A stretch of 64,000 nucleotides of DNA from CAWGYQ01 sp963817395 (GTDB lineage: Bacteria > Acidobacteriota > Vicinamibacteria > Vicinamibacterales > CAVPJW01). Positions 15,631 through 25,412 of the stretch are shown here, one piece after another. Both the position numbers and the translations under genes were made by a program. Every line of letters starts with the position of its first letter. Position 1 is the first letter of the stretch. Under the pieces are notes generated by a model. The model had not been told where the DNA came from. It did no database searches and worked only from the letters and a program-made list of their open reading frames with translations. The stretch lies in NCBI GenBank assembly GCA_963817395.1, contig CAWFOC010000003.1:992001-1056000 (forward strand), written 5' to 3'.

Positions 15631-16308
15631 ATGTCTGAGCGGGCCGGCCTCGTTCAATCGAAGGACACAGCAGGAAATGGAGCCCACGTGGAGCGTCGAG
15701 GCGAGATTCGTGACAAGGCCCTGAGAGATCTGCAGACGTTCCAGGTGCTCATGCTCGACGGCCATTTCGATTATGGCAACGGGTACCACGGCCGGGTCTA
15801 TTTGAATCCTCACCAGTTGTTCAGGCACCCCTCCACCATCTGGCGCTTCGCCCAGGATCTGCTCGACTTGCTGCCCGCCTCGATCGTGACGGCGACCGAC
15901 GTCGTCGCGGGCCCGGTCACCGGCGGAGCGCTTCTGGCGCACACGATCGCAGGCCTTCTGGACAGTCGGCGGAGCCTCACGCACCCGCCGTCCAGTTTCG
16001 CGCCGTTCAATGTGGACGAGAGTGGCAGTCACATGCTCCGGAGCTTTTACCGCCAGGAGATCAGGGGCAAGCGGGTGCTCCTGGCTGATGACGTCCGCAA
16101 CACCGGACAGACCTTCGGCCGGTGTGCCGCGCTCGTCGGTCAGGCTGGGGGTGAGGTGATCGGAACAGTCGAGATCTACGACCGTCTCGAATCGGTGGTC
16201 GATCTCGGCGTCCCGAATGTTGCGTTGGCCGAGTATCGGGCGCCGGAGAACTACGCCGCCGACTCCTGTCCCTTGTGCCGCGACGGCCTCGCGATTACCG
16301 CGTTCTGA
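15631..16308 (+). CDS. Phosphoribosyltransferase, orotate PRTase-like paralogue
   Basis: A 225-residue PRTase-fold protein with the PRPP-binding motif VLLADDVRNTGQTF and C-terminal CPLCRDG. The latter resembles CPLCRAG at the end of the true PyrE at 21053-21631. It follows pyrC by one base, hence is in the pyr operon. The N-terminal half (FQVLMLDGHFDYGNGYHGRVYLN) recalls the OPRT hood, but the catalytic loop between FAPFNVDES and SFYRQ differs from PyrE. It may be a second orotate PRTase, a PRTase with another base substrate, or a regulator. ATG 15631 was chosen over TTG 15619. Confidence 0.7.
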   Translation: MSERAGLVQSKDTAGNGAHVERRGEIRDKALRDLQTFQVLMLDGHFDYGNGYHGRVYLNPHQLFRHPSTIWRFAQDLLDLLPASIVTATDVVAGPVTGGALLAHTIAGLLDSRRSLTHPPSSFAPFNVDESGSHMLRSFYRQEIRGKRVLLADDVRNTGQTFGRCAALVGQAGGEVIGTVEIYDRLESVVDLGVPNVALAEYRAPENYAADSCPLCRDGLAITAF

Positions 16309-16337
16309 GGCCGTAGCACCGGTATTGTGGTGTCCCC

Positions 16338-17246
16338 GTGACCGAGCGCGTGCGAGCCGCCGACGCTAGCCTCCGCGCGTCGCTGGATCGTCTCTACGCA
16401 GAGTTCAATTCCGCTGACTCGGCCACGGACCCGGTGCACATCGTGCGCCGGTATCGCGCCGCGGACGACCGGGAAGTGGTGGCGTTCCTGGCGTCGGCGC
16501 TGGCGTTCGGCCGCGTCGCGTCCGTGATGCAGTCGGTCGAGCGCGTCTGTGCGGCGCTCGGCTCCCACCCAGCCCGGTTCGTGCGCGAGTTCGACCCGGG
16601 CCGCGACAGCGAAGCGCTGCTCTCCATCGTGCACCGCTGGACCAGCGGAAGGGATGTGGTCGCGCTGCTCTGGGTGATGCACCACATGATCCAGGCAGGA
16701 TCGATCGAGCGTTTCTTCCTGGAGGGATACGACCCGGACGCTGTCGACATTGGGCCTTCGCTCGATCGGTTCTCGGTGCGGGCGCTCGCCGTCGACCTCA
16801 GACCCGCTTACGGCAAGACACCCGCGCGTCCCGGCGTCGGCTACTTCTTTCCGCGCCCGTCAAACGGAAGCGGATGCAAGCGGTTGAATCTCTTTCTCAG
16901 GTGGATGGTGCGGCGCGACCGGGTCGACTTCGGCGTCTGGCGCGGCGTTCGCCCATCACAGCTGGTCGTGCCTCTGGACACGCATGTGATTCGGGTGGGC
17001 CAGTGCCTGGGGCTCACCACCTATAAGAGTTCCGGATGGCGAATGGCGGCCGACATCACCGCGAGGCTGCGAGCCATCGATCCCGTCGATCCGGTGAAAT
17101 ATGACTTCGCGCTCTGCCATCTGGGCATGATGAATCTGTGTGGTTTCAACCGGGCGGAAAAAGACGCGCGCTGTCCTCTGCGCGGGGTGTGCGCGCCAGC
17201 CGCTCGTAGGTCGCGAGCGTCGCGGCCACCATCCGTTCGGCGCTGA
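16338..17246 (+). CDS. TIGR02757 (DUF2400) family protein
   Basis: A 302-residue all-helical protein of a conserved family of unknown function, distantly like HhH-GPD glycosylases. Seen are FLASALAFGRVASVMQS, LDTHVIRVGQCLGL and four C-terminal cysteines, CHLGMMNLCGFNRAEKDARC followed by PLRGVC, which resemble the iron-sulfur loop of endonuclease III-type enzymes. It starts at GTG 16338, 29 bases after the PRTase gene. The last about 20 residues are low complexity and overlap the end of a convergent glycosyltransferase by 100 bases, so the true stop may be earlier. Confidence 0.75.
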   Translation: MTERVRAADASLRASLDRLYAEFNSADSATDPVHIVRRYRAADDREVVAFLASALAFGRVASVMQSVERVCAALGSHPARFVREFDPGRDSEALLSIVHRWTSGRDVVALLWVMHHMIQAGSIERFFLEGYDPDAVDIGPSLDRFSVRALAVDLRPAYGKTPARPGVGYFFPRPSNGSGCKRLNLFLRWMVRRDRVDFGVWRGVRPSQLVVPLDTHVIRVGQCLGLTTYKSSGWRMAADITARLRAIDPVDPVKYDFALCHLGMMNLCGFNRAEKDARCPLRGVCAPAARRSRASRPPSVRR

Positions 17247-18277
17247 AGCGGGCACGCACGCGCGCCAGCCCCGCATCTCCCATCCTCTTCCGCAGGCCTT
17301 CTTCCAGGAGCAGCTTGACGATCGGCGCCGCTATCGCCCGGCTGTCGCGAGGCTCGACCACGAAACCGGTGTCCTTGTGGACGACGACTTCAGGAAGGCC
17401 CCCGGCGCGGGTGGCGACGACCGCTTTCGAGGCGGCCATCGCGTCGAGCACGGACGTACCCAGCCCTTCGGTGACCGAAGGCATCACGAAGAGATCGAAT
17501 GCGCGGTGCATCGCGAGAACATCGGCGCGAAAACCCGGCAGAAACACGTGTTTCTCCAGATGCGCCTCTGCGACCTGACGCTCCAGCGCGGCTCTCAGCT
17601 CGCCCTCGCCCAGCACGACGAAGCGCGCATCGGGGACTTCCCGCAGGACCAAGCGACGCCGCCTCGACGAGATAGCGCTGACCTTTGTGTGGCACGAGCG
17701 CGCCCACATTGCCGACGATCGGTGCGTTGGTCGGCAGCCACAATTCCTGATGGATGGCCGCCGGGGTAGTGGACATCACGCGCTCGACATCGATGCCTTC
17801 GTGGATGGTCACGACGCTGGATGGCGGGATCCCGTCGGCGACGAGCATCTGACGGATGGCGTCGGAGGCGGCGATGAAACAGTCCACCTGTCGATACTTC
17901 CAGCGCGAGAAAGAGTTTCCGCGCATGTGAAAGTCGACGCGGCGGGCGGCCACGAGTGGCGGCCTCGGCACCGGGGCTCCCAGCGAGAGTGCCAGAGAAG
18001 CCACCGCCACGGCGTGCGGGTCGTGGGCATGTACGATGTCGGGCCCGTACTGCTTGATCACGCGCGACAATCGCCAGGCGGTCGACAGATCGACCTCGTA
18101 GCGGGGCGCCAGGCGGACCAGATCGTGTCCTTCGGCGGCTCGCCGCGCCAGTTCGCCGTCGGGGTGCGCCACGAGAATCGCGCGATGACCTGCGCTGCGC
18201 AGACCGAGCACGGTCAGGAGCGCCTGGTTCTGCCCGCCGCGCCACGTTCGAGCCGTGTCGATGTGCAGCGAGACCAT
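17146..18277 (-). CDS. Glycosyltransferase family 4-type, one frame break
   Basis: A GT-B glycosyltransferase of about 377 residues. The N-terminal domain has TARTWRGGQNQALL and DIVHAHDPHAVAV. The C-terminal domain has the nucleotide-sugar region FDLFVMPSVTEGLGTSVLDA, with the ExxxxxxxxxE-type motif, and AGGLPEVV. The frame breaks near 17655 after YLVEAAS; removing one base continues into LVLREVPDARFVVLG. It follows the GT2 gene by 9 bases. The likely role is lipopolysaccharide or exopolysaccharide assembly; donor and acceptor are unknown. Confidence 0.82.
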
Positions 18278-18286
18278 GGCTCGCCC

Positions 18287-19069
18287 TTACGACGGAGAAT
18301 CGGTGTCTGCGCCAACCCCCGCATCGTGCGTGTCGGGATGCTGGATCTCCCAGAGCCTGGCAAACTTCAGGAACACATAAAACGCATTGAGCGTGGAGAC
18401 GATCAGGCCTGGTGTTCCGTCCCGAAAACCGCCGCGCAGGATGTAGTTGCGGAAGAAGGCCACCGGCGCATGAACGACGAGCTCGAAAGCCGAAGATTTC
18501 CGCTGCTGCTCGTCGAGCGATTTCGCCGCCAGTGCCGCATAGGCGTTCATCTTCTCGAGATGATGCGCCGTGTCGCGGTACGCGTGGTGTTCGAGCTCAC
18601 CCGTCAGGAGGGCGATTGTGCCGTCGACGGACACGGACTCGTGCACGTGGCGACCCTGCCACCTTCCCCGGCGCCGATCGTAAAGCCGAAGCTGATAGTC
18701 GGGATACCAGTCAGTCGTTCGAATCCAGCGGCCGAGATACCGCGTGACGCGGGGAATGCGGTAGCCGGCTACGACGGGCTCGGTGGCGAGGATGCGGCGA
18801 ATCTCGTCGGCCAGGCCGCTCGTGACCCGTTCGTCCGCGTCAAGGGACAGAACCCAGTCGTGAGTCGCGGCCTCCGCCGCGTAGTTCTTCTGCGCGACGT
18901 ACCCCGGCCAGCCGCGAACGATGACACGCGACGTATACCGGGACGCGATGGCCACCGTCTCGTCGGTGCTGCCGCAATCCACCACCACGATCTCGTCGGC
19001 CCACTGGACCGATTCGAGCGCACGCGGCAGGTTGACCTGCTCGTTCTTGGTGATGACCGTCACGGACAC
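18287..19069 (-). CDS. Glycosyltransferase family 2 (WaaE/KdtX-like)
   Basis: A GT-A glycosyltransferase of about 260 residues starting VSVTVITKNEQVNLPRALES. It contains DEIVVVDCGSTDET, the metal-binding DxD-type motif LSLDADERV, and the long middle segment YPDYQLRLYDRRRGRWQG. It resembles the family that adds a glucose to LPS core heptose. GTG at 19069 was chosen from the conserved N-terminus; GTG at 19096 is possible. It is the first of two adjacent glycosyltransferase genes on this strand. Confidence 0.82.
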   Translation of the reverse strand: MSVTVITKNEQVNLPRALESVQWADEIVVVDCGSTDETVAIASRYTSRVIVRGWPGYVAQKNYAAEAATHDWVLSLDADERVTSGLADEIRRILATEPVVAGYRIPRVTRYLGRWIRTTDWYPDYQLRLYDRRRGRWQGRHVHESVSVDGTIALLTGELEHHAYRDTAHHLEKMNAYAALAAKSLDEQQRKSSAFELVVHAPVAFFRNYILRGGFRDGTPGLIVSTLNAFYVFLKFARLWEIQHPDTHDAGVGADTDSPS

Positions 19070-19184
19070 GCGGCGGCACGCACGGGAGTGTATCACCCGG
19101 GCTGTGCGGGCAGACTGATGGCAGCGGAGGTGCCGGGCCCCGGCAGTCAGGTGCCCGGCGCGGTGACCTAGGGCTGGATGACGT

Positions 19185-20846
19185 TCACGTTTCTGGCCTG
19201 TTGCTGAAATTGGTCGACCTGGTGCCCGATCCGGTTCCCGTGAGATTCGTCGTCTCGGCGCTGCCGCCGAGCGGTACCTCCTGTACTGTCGCAAAGTCGG
19301 TCACCGATTTTGCGTAGTCGAGATACGCGCGCAGCTCGTCATTGCGGGCCGCCGCGAGATCGCGCTGAGCCTGAAACACGAAGAAGCTCGTGGACAACCC
19401 CGCGGAGAACTTCTTCTCCTCGGCCTCCAGGCGCCGCTCGGCGAGCTGCCGCGCCACGCGTGAGGCATCGATCCGCTTCTGATTCGTCATCAACTGACGG
19501 CCGGCTTCGCGCACTTCGGTTGCCGCCCGCAGCTGGATGTGGCGCACCTGTTTTTCGGTCTGATTCCGCTGCAGCCGCGTACGCGCCAGATTCGCTTCCG
19601 CCTCGCTCGCGCCGATCGGATACCCCACGACGAGGGCGAGCCTCCAGTTGGGAAAGCTGTTGCCGACGAGATCGCCGAGCACCGAGCCGTACCCGTGATC
19701 GATCTGACCGATGATCGGGCCGGGGAACCCATCGCCACGAACGAATTGCGTGCCGCCCAACCCGATGACCGAGTAGTCGACCTGTGCGTTGATGTCCGGA
19801 AGCGTCTGGTTGTGGAAGTACCGGATGTTGATGTCCGTGGTCTCGATCTGTTTCCGCGCCTGCCGGATGTCGGTGCGGTTCTCGAGCGCGGACTTGACCG
19901 CCGCGTCGAGATCGACCGGTCGCGCGTCGACGGCCGGCAGGTCCGACAACTCCAGCCGCAGCTTCCAGAAGTCGGGCATGTCGGGGTCGAAGATCAGCGA
20001 CTTCAGACGATCCTCGGCCTCGCTGATGGCGCCCTCGGCGATGATCACCGCTTCCTCACGCCGGGCGACTTCGGCTTCGGCTTCGACGATGTCGATGGGT
20101 GCCATGGTGCCGATCTCGACCCGCGATCGGTTGTTGCGAAGCAGCTCGCGCGCCAGGCCCAGCGACGTCTGCTCCGCTTCCAGCGAGTGCAGCGCATACG
20201 ACAGGTCCCAGTAGGCGTTACGAACCAGGCGCACCGTGGCGGCCACGGTCTGCTGGAGGTCGATATCGGACATCTCACGATTCTTCCGGCTCACCAGCAA
20301 CTGCTGACGATAGGAATCGATGCGCATGTTGCGGAGCAGGGGCTGCGAAAAGCTCGCGTCGATGCTCGAACGGATTGTGGGATCGAAGTTCGAAAACAGG
20401 TTGCTCGTCGTGAGGCGTGAGCTGTCCCAGCTGACGTTGTAGCTGCCTCCCCAGGGCAGCAGCTGGTTCACGCCGACATTGCCGCCCAACTCGTCGTCGG
20501 CAACCCTGTCCTGTCCGCCTGACAGGAAGCTGTTGACGGGGCTGTCCGCGCTGTTGGTGAAGAGTGAGCTGCTCACATACGGGGTGTAGACCGACCGTGC
20601 CTCGGCGACGGCGTAGTCCTGGATCTGCGGGTTCAACCGCTCCACCTGAATGGTCAGATTCTGTTCGAGTGCCAACCGGACCACGTCGTCAACCGCCAGA
20701 CGCTGAACGGGCCGATCGTCGGGCGGCTTACTCGGCGCGGCGGGTGTGACCGGTGCCGGACTCTGCTGTCCGTAAACGGACACCGGCGTGACAAGCACTG
20801 TCTGGACAACGGTCGTCAGGAGCACAAGACGAAACGAGAGAAGCAT
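19185..20846 (-). CDS. TolC-family outer membrane efflux protein
   Basis: A 553-residue protein with a signal peptide (start ATG 20846, MLLSFRLVLLTTVV, cleavage near SVYGQ). Two repeated outer-membrane-efflux domains follow, rich in long helices (TSLGLARELLRNNRSRVEIG, ERRLEAEEKKFSAGL). The family forms trimeric channels for type I secretion or RND pumps. No inner-membrane pump or adaptor is adjacent, so its partner is elsewhere. It lies divergent from pyrE. Confidence 0.88.
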   Translation of the reverse strand: MLLSFRLVLLTTVVQTVLVTPVSVYGQQSPAPVTPAAPSKPPDDRPVQRLAVDDVVRLALEQNLTIQVERLNPQIQDYAVAEARSVYTPYVSSSLFTNSADSPVNSFLSGGQDRVADDELGGNVGVNQLLPWGGSYNVSWDSSRLTTSNLFSNFDPTIRSSIDASFSQPLLRNMRIDSYRQQLLVSRKNREMSDIDLQQTVAATVRLVRNAYWDLSYALHSLEAEQTSLGLARELLRNNRSRVEIGTMAPIDIVEAEAEVARREEAVIIAEGAISEAEDRLKSLIFDPDMPDFWKLRLELSDLPAVDARPVDLDAAVKSALENRTDIRQARKQIETTDINIRYFHNQTLPDINAQVDYSVIGLGGTQFVRGDGFPGPIIGQIDHGYGSVLGDLVGNSFPNWRLALVVGYPIGASEAEANLARTRLQRNQTEKQVRHIQLRAATEVREAGRQLMTNQKRIDASRVARQLAERRLEAEEKKFSAGLSTSFFVFQAQRDLAAARNDELRAYLDYAKSVTDFATVQEVPLGGSAETTNLTGTGSGTRSTNFSNRPET

Positions 20847-20978
20847 GCAAGCTACTCCAGAAATTCGAGGGTCAAGGGCCCGGGCTCGGACGAGCCGGCA
20901 GACACCATGAAGCAAATACCAAGCCCTGATGAGTAGACGGAACGGCGGGAACCCGGGTTCGAAGCCGATCCGGGATTG

Positions 20979-20984
20979 TATACT
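20979..20984 (+). promoter_or_regulatory. Candidate -10 box for pyrE-truA
   Basis: TATACT preceded by TTG, about 65 bases before the pyrE start, in the gap divergent from the TolC-like gene. No PyrR-type hairpin was found here, unlike in front of pyrR. Confidence 0.35.
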
Positions 20985-21052
20985 ACCGGCGCCATTGATC
21001 AGGTCGGACGACGATCCTGCCGCGGGAGCCATCCCGGTCCCGAATGGAGTCC

Positions 21053-21631
21053 ATGAATCCCGCCGATGTGATTGCACGATTCAGGCGCGCCGGCGCGTTG
21101 CTCGACGGCCATTTTCGCCTGTCTTCCGGACTCCACAGCGGCGGGTATCTTCAGTCCGCGCTCGTTCTGCAGCATCCGGAAGACGCGCAGGCGCTCGGCG
21201 ACGCCCTGGCCGCGACGGTCAGAACGCTCGCGGTCGAAGCGGTGTTGTCGCCCGCCCTCGGCGGCATCGTCATCGGTCACGAAGTGGCGCGCAGCCTCGG
21301 CGTGCGGGCCATTTTCGCGGAGCGACAGGACGGACACCTCACGCTTCGGCGCGGATTTTCGCTGGCGCCGGGAGAACGTGTACTCATCGTCGAAGACGTG
21401 GTGACGACGGGTGGATCGACGCGGGAGACCATGGCTGTAGCGCGAGCCGCCGGCGCCGAGGTCGTTGCGGCGACGTCGATCGTCAATCGCAGCGGCGATC
21501 GAGCCACCTTCGACGTGCCGTTGTACAGCCTGTTGCAGCTCGACCTGCCGACTTACGAGGCCGATCACTGCCCGCTCTGTCGTGCCGGCGCGCCACTCGT
21601 CAAGCCCGGCTCGCGACCCGGTCCCGCCTGA
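21053..21631 (+). CDS. pyrE: Orotate phosphoribosyltransferase
   Basis: A PRTase of about 192 residues converting orotate and PRPP to OMP. SSGLHSGGYLQSA, ERQDGHLTLRRGF and the PRPP motif VLIVEDVVTTGGST are the family signature. The C-terminal CPLCRAGAPLVKPGSR tail is typical of this PyrE subgroup. Either ATG 21044 or ATG 21053 could be used; the second gives the family-like MNPADVIARFRRAG start. It is located apart from the other pyr genes, upstream of truA. Confidence 0.93.
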   Translation: MNPADVIARFRRAGALLDGHFRLSSGLHSGGYLQSALVLQHPEDAQALGDALAATVRTLAVEAVLSPALGGIVIGHEVARSLGVRAIFAERQDGHLTLRRGFSLAPGERVLIVEDVVTTGGSTRETMAVARAAGAEVVAATSIVNRSGDRATFDVPLYSLLQLDLPTYEADHCPLCRAGAPLVKPGSRPGPA

Positions 21632-21659
21632 ACGCGCGGCGTCAACGACTCGAACGCCT

Positions 21660-22485
21660 GTGGCTGCTCAGACTCTGAAGATCGTGTTGGCCTACGACGG
21701 CGCCGACTTCGTCGGCTGGCAGCGCCAGATCAACGGTCCGTCCGTTCAGGGCCTGGTCGAGGAGGCCCTTGCGCAAATCGAAGGCGGCCCCGTGGCCGTT
21801 TCAGGCGCCGGGCGGACCGATGCCGGCGTACACGCGCTCGGCCAGGTGGCCAGCGCGGTCGTGACCGCCGAAGTCGACCCAGGTGCCATCAGGCGGGCGC
21901 TCAATGCGAGCCTGCCTCCCGCGGTACGCGCACTATCCGTGGAGGCCGTCTCGTCCGACTTCAACGCCCGGTTCCGGGCGACGTCCAAGACCTATCGCTA
22001 CGTGATCGTCAACGGCGAACACATCGGTCCCTTCGACCGCCGTTACGCATGGCATGTCCGACAGCCGCTGGACGTCGACGCCATGTCGCAGGCCGCCCGC
22101 CGGCTGGAAGGGTCGCACGACTTCGCGGCGTTCCAGGCGTCGGGCAGCCTTGTCTCGTCGACCGTCCGACGCGTGGTTGCGTCGGTCGTGAAAGCACATC
22201 CGATCGACGCCGACCACGGGTACCCGGACTCTGCGAACTCGCGCACCGTGATTTACGAAGTGACCGGCACCGGATTCCTCCGCCACATGGTGCGCATCGC
22301 CGTCGGCACGTTGGTGGATGTCGGGCATGGACGCCGATCCCCGTCGGAGGTCAACCGAGCTGCTCGCGGGTCGCGACCGCCGTCGGGCAGGTCCGACAGC
22401 CCCGGCCCACGGCCTTTACCTGGTACAAGTTGGCTTCGGTTCAGCCGAAGAAAGGCAAGAGGTGGATAGCGACGAGGAATCGTGA
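21660..22485 (+). CDS. truA: tRNA pseudouridine(38-40) synthase, one frame break
   Basis: Modifies U38-U40 in the tRNA anticodon arm. The catalytic Asp54 lies in SGAGRTDAGVHA, with YDGADFVGWQRQ at the start and GTGFLRHMVRI in the C-terminal half. The frame breaks near 22354 (AA in GGTCAACCGAG); with one A removed the protein continues TELLAGRD to APAHGLYLVQVGFG, the expected TruA C-terminus, and stops at 22485 (274 residues). Start is GTG 21660. Confidence 0.92.
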
Positions 22486-22588
22486 GCGACCATCCAGATG
22501 TCCGAGCCTTGCAGCTCGACGGTAACGGGCTGTATCATCAAGGTTTAGTCTCCGCGAGTCACCCTCAGGTCAGCGATGAAGGACACCG

Positions 22589-23380
22589 ATGTCGCTTGAG
22601 CAGCTACTGGCCGGGTTGCCTCCCGGGGCGCCCGAGCTCGCGCTGGCCCGCCAGATCGACTTCGAACGCCTGCCGGCACACATCGCGATCATCATGGACG
22701 GCAACGGTCGATGGGCCGCTCGCCGCCACCTTCCCCGGGTGGAAGGGCACCGGGCCGGCATCGAGGCGGTTCGCGACACCGTCGAGACCTCCGCGCGGCT
22801 CGGCATCGGTCACCTGACGCTGTACGCCTTTTCGGTGGAGAACTGGAAGCGCCCCCGCAGCGAAGTCGCGACGCTGATGATGCTGCTCAAGCGCTACCTC
22901 CGGCTCGAGCTCAAGACGCTGATGCGTCACGGCATCAAGTTCCGGGTCATCGGCCGCGACAACGAGCTTGACGATGACATCCGTCAGGAGCTGTTGAACG
23001 CAGAACAGCGAACGGCGTCGAACCCGGGTATGCGGTTCAACATCGCCCTCAACTACGGTGGCCGTACGGAGATCATCGATGCCGTCAGGCGCGCGCTTGG
23101 TGAAGGGATTCATCCCGCCGATCTCGATGAGCAGCGTTTCGCGCAGCTGCTCTATACCGCCGGTCAGCCCGATCCGGATTTGCTGATTCGAACCAGCGGG
23201 GAAATGCGCGTCAGCAACTTCCTGCTCTGGCAGATTGCCTATGCGGAGATCTGGGTCACGGAGACGTTCTGGCCCGACTTTCGCTGCGAGCACCTGTTGA
23301 ACGCCATCCTTGCCTATCAGAAGAGGGACCGCCGATATGGGGGCATCAACCCTTCACCCGTGGCGCTCGGCGTCAAGTGA
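22589..23380 (+). CDS. uppS: Isoprenyl transferase (undecaprenyl diphosphate synthase)
   Basis: A 263-residue cis-prenyltransferase making the C55 lipid carrier for cell wall synthesis. Catalytic Asp37 is in IIMDGNGRWA. LTLYAFSVENWKRP, FNIALNYGGRTEI and DLLIRTSGEMRVSNFLLWQ are all conserved. First of the uppS-cdsA-dxr-rseP block, a common bacterial order, separated from truA by about 100 bases. Confidence 0.95.
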   Translation: MSLEQLLAGLPPGAPELALARQIDFERLPAHIAIIMDGNGRWAARRHLPRVEGHRAGIEAVRDTVETSARLGIGHLTLYAFSVENWKRPRSEVATLMMLLKRYLRLELKTLMRHGIKFRVIGRDNELDDDIRQELLNAEQRTASNPGMRFNIALNYGGRTEIIDAVRRALGEGIHPADLDEQRFAQLLYTAGQPDPDLLIRTSGEMRVSNFLLWQIAYAEIWVTETFWPDFRCEHLLNAILAYQKRDRRYGGINPSPVALGVK

Positions 23381-23392
23381 CGGCCCCTGCCG

Positions 23393-24196
23393 ATGACACG
23401 GATCACCAGCGGTCTCGCCCTCATCGTTGCGGTGCTCACCTGTATCTGGTGGCTGCCGCCGCTTTACCTGCTGGTGGTGGCCGAGGTGGTGCTGCTGCTG
23501 GCGTTTCTCGAGTATGCCGGGATCGTCGAACGGCTCGGCGTGCGGATACCCAGGCTCGTGTCGGGGACGGCAGCAGGGGCCACGTGCGCCGCCTTCGGAC
23601 ACGCTGGAGCGCTCGAGATGGTGCTGATTGCGGCGCTCGTGGCTCTCTGCTCGGTGACGCTGGCAACGGCTCGCCCGGGCCCGGCCGCTCTCAACGAGCT
23701 GACCGCCGGTGTCTTCCCGTTGCTCTATCTGGGTGTGCCGCTCGGGGCGCTCGTGGCCACACTCTCGGCGTTCGGGCGAGAGGGAGTGCTGCTGCTCCTC
23801 AGCGCGATCGTGGCAAGTGACACGACTCAGTACTACGCCGGCCGCCTGTTCGGGCGGCGGCCGCTCGCCCCGCGGATCAGTCCGAAAAAGACCATCGAAG
23901 GGGCGGTGGGCGGTCTCATCGGCGGTTCCATCGCGATGGTGACGGTTGGAACCTGGGCCATGCCCGGATCGTCATTCATGTGGCGGCTCGGCTCCGGGCT
24001 CGCCATCGTGTCGGCCGGGATGGTGGGGGATCTCTTCGAATCGATGCTGAAGCGTGGCGCCGACATGAAGGATTCGTCGCAGTTGATCCCCGGCCACGGT
24101 GGGGTGCTCGATCGGATCGACTCGCTGCTGTTCGCCGCACCCGTTTTCTATCTGCTGGCGCTCCTGACCCTTGGCCCGCTCACGCTTCAGCGGTGA
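23393..24196 (+). CDS. cdsA: Phosphatidate cytidylyltransferase
   Basis: A 267-residue membrane enzyme with about eight hydrophobic helices making CDP-diacylglycerol, the precursor of all phospholipids here. The CDP-alcohol synthase signature is complete: SDTTQYYAGRLFGRRPLAP, SPKKTIEGAVGG, and FESMLKRGADMKDSSQLIPG followed by HGGVLDRIDS. It starts 12 bases after uppS. Confidence 0.94.
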   Translation: MTRITSGLALIVAVLTCIWWLPPLYLLVVAEVVLLLAFLEYAGIVERLGVRIPRLVSGTAAGATCAAFGHAGALEMVLIAALVALCSVTLATARPGPAALNELTAGVFPLLYLGVPLGALVATLSAFGREGVLLLLSAIVASDTTQYYAGRLFGRRPLAPRISPKKTIEGAVGGLIGGSIAMVTVGTWAMPGSSFMWRLGSGLAIVSAGMVGDLFESMLKRGADMKDSSQLIPGHGGVLDRIDSLLFAAPVFYLLALLTLGPLTLQR

Positions 24197-24211
24197 GGGA
24201 CGCGACAGACG

Positions 24212-25412
24212 ATGACATCCGCATCCCGAAGGCGCATCGCCATTCTCGGTTCGACCGGATCCATCGGCCGGAGCGCTCTCGAAGTGGCTGCGGCGCACGA
24301 GGATCGCGTGGAAATCGTGGGGCTGGCCGCAGGTCACAACGCCGAGCTGCTGTGCGATCAGGTACGCCGGTTCAAGCCGCGGGTCGTCGCCATGGCTTCG
24401 CTCGAGTCGGTCGATCGCGTGAAGGCCGCCGCCAGTGACGTCTGCGCCGGGCGCGTACTGCCACGGCCCCGACGGTCTGGTGGCCGTGGCCGCGCACCCG
24501 GATGTGGAGCTCGTTCTCTGCGCCTCGTCGGGCACGGCGGCGCTCGAGGCCGTGCTCGCGGCGATCGAAGCGGGAAAAATCGTCGCGCTCGCGAACAAGG
24601 AAGTACTGGTCATGGCGGGCGCGCTCATCACCGATGCGGCGCGGCGCCGCGGCGTGCGCATCCTGCCCGTCGACAGCGAGCACAACGCCATTCACCAGTG
24701 CCTGCACGGGCGCGAGATTGGCGAAGTGCGGCGCATCGTGCTCACCGCGTCGGGGGGGCCGTTTCTGGGGCGGTCGACCGGCGCGCTCGAAGACGTGGCG
24801 CCCGCGGAAGCGCTGCGGCACCCCACGTGGCGGATGGGCCGGAAGATCACGATCGATTCGGCCACGCTGATGAACAAGGGGCTCGAAGTGATCGAGGCTC
24901 ACTGGTTGTTCGGCATCCCGGCCGACCGGATCGACGTCGTGATCCATCCGCAGTCCATCGTGCACTCCATGGTCGAGCTCTGCGACGGCTCGCTCATCGC
25001 CCAGCTGGGCATTACCGACATGCGGCTACCGATTCAGTACGCATTCTCGTATCCTGATCGGTGGGACATGCCGCTGCCGGCGCTCGACTTTTCGACCTGC
25101 CGCCGGCTCGACTTCGACCTCCCGGATCACCACAGCTTTCCCTGCCTGGGTCTGGCGTACCGGGCGCTGACCGAGGGCGGCACCCAACCGGTCGTGCTCA
25201 ACGCCGCCAACGAGGTGGCCGTGGCCTCGTTTCTGGAGGGGCGGCTTTCGTTTACGGGGATTCCGCGATTGATTGAGCGCACGATGGACGCGAGCCGCCC
25301 ATCGGCGCTCTCGACGCTCGCCGAAGTGAGAGCCGTCGATGAATGGGCGCGCGAGTATGCCCAGGAGCTCGCGCGCGACCTGGAATTCCGGGGTATGAGG
25401 CAGCCATCGTGA
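24212..25412 (+). CDS. dxr: 1-deoxy-D-xylulose 5-phosphate reductoisomerase, one frame break
   Basis: Second enzyme of the MEP isoprenoid pathway. The NADPH motif ILGSTGSIGRSALEV is in the first frame. ALANKEVLVMAG, PVDSEHNAIHQCL, the flap loop ALRHPTWRMGRKITIDSATL and HPQSIVHSMVEL are in the second. The frame slips by one base between 24435 and 24475; both halves match one enzyme of about 399 residues. Its TGA overlaps the ATG of rseP. Supplies precursors to the adjacent uppS. Confidence 0.94.

Noticed and set aside
19110..19150. GC-rich hairpin between the TolC-like and GT2 genes as a terminator
   Set aside because: TGCCGGG/CCCGGCA has a one-base loop and no T-run after it on the minus strand.
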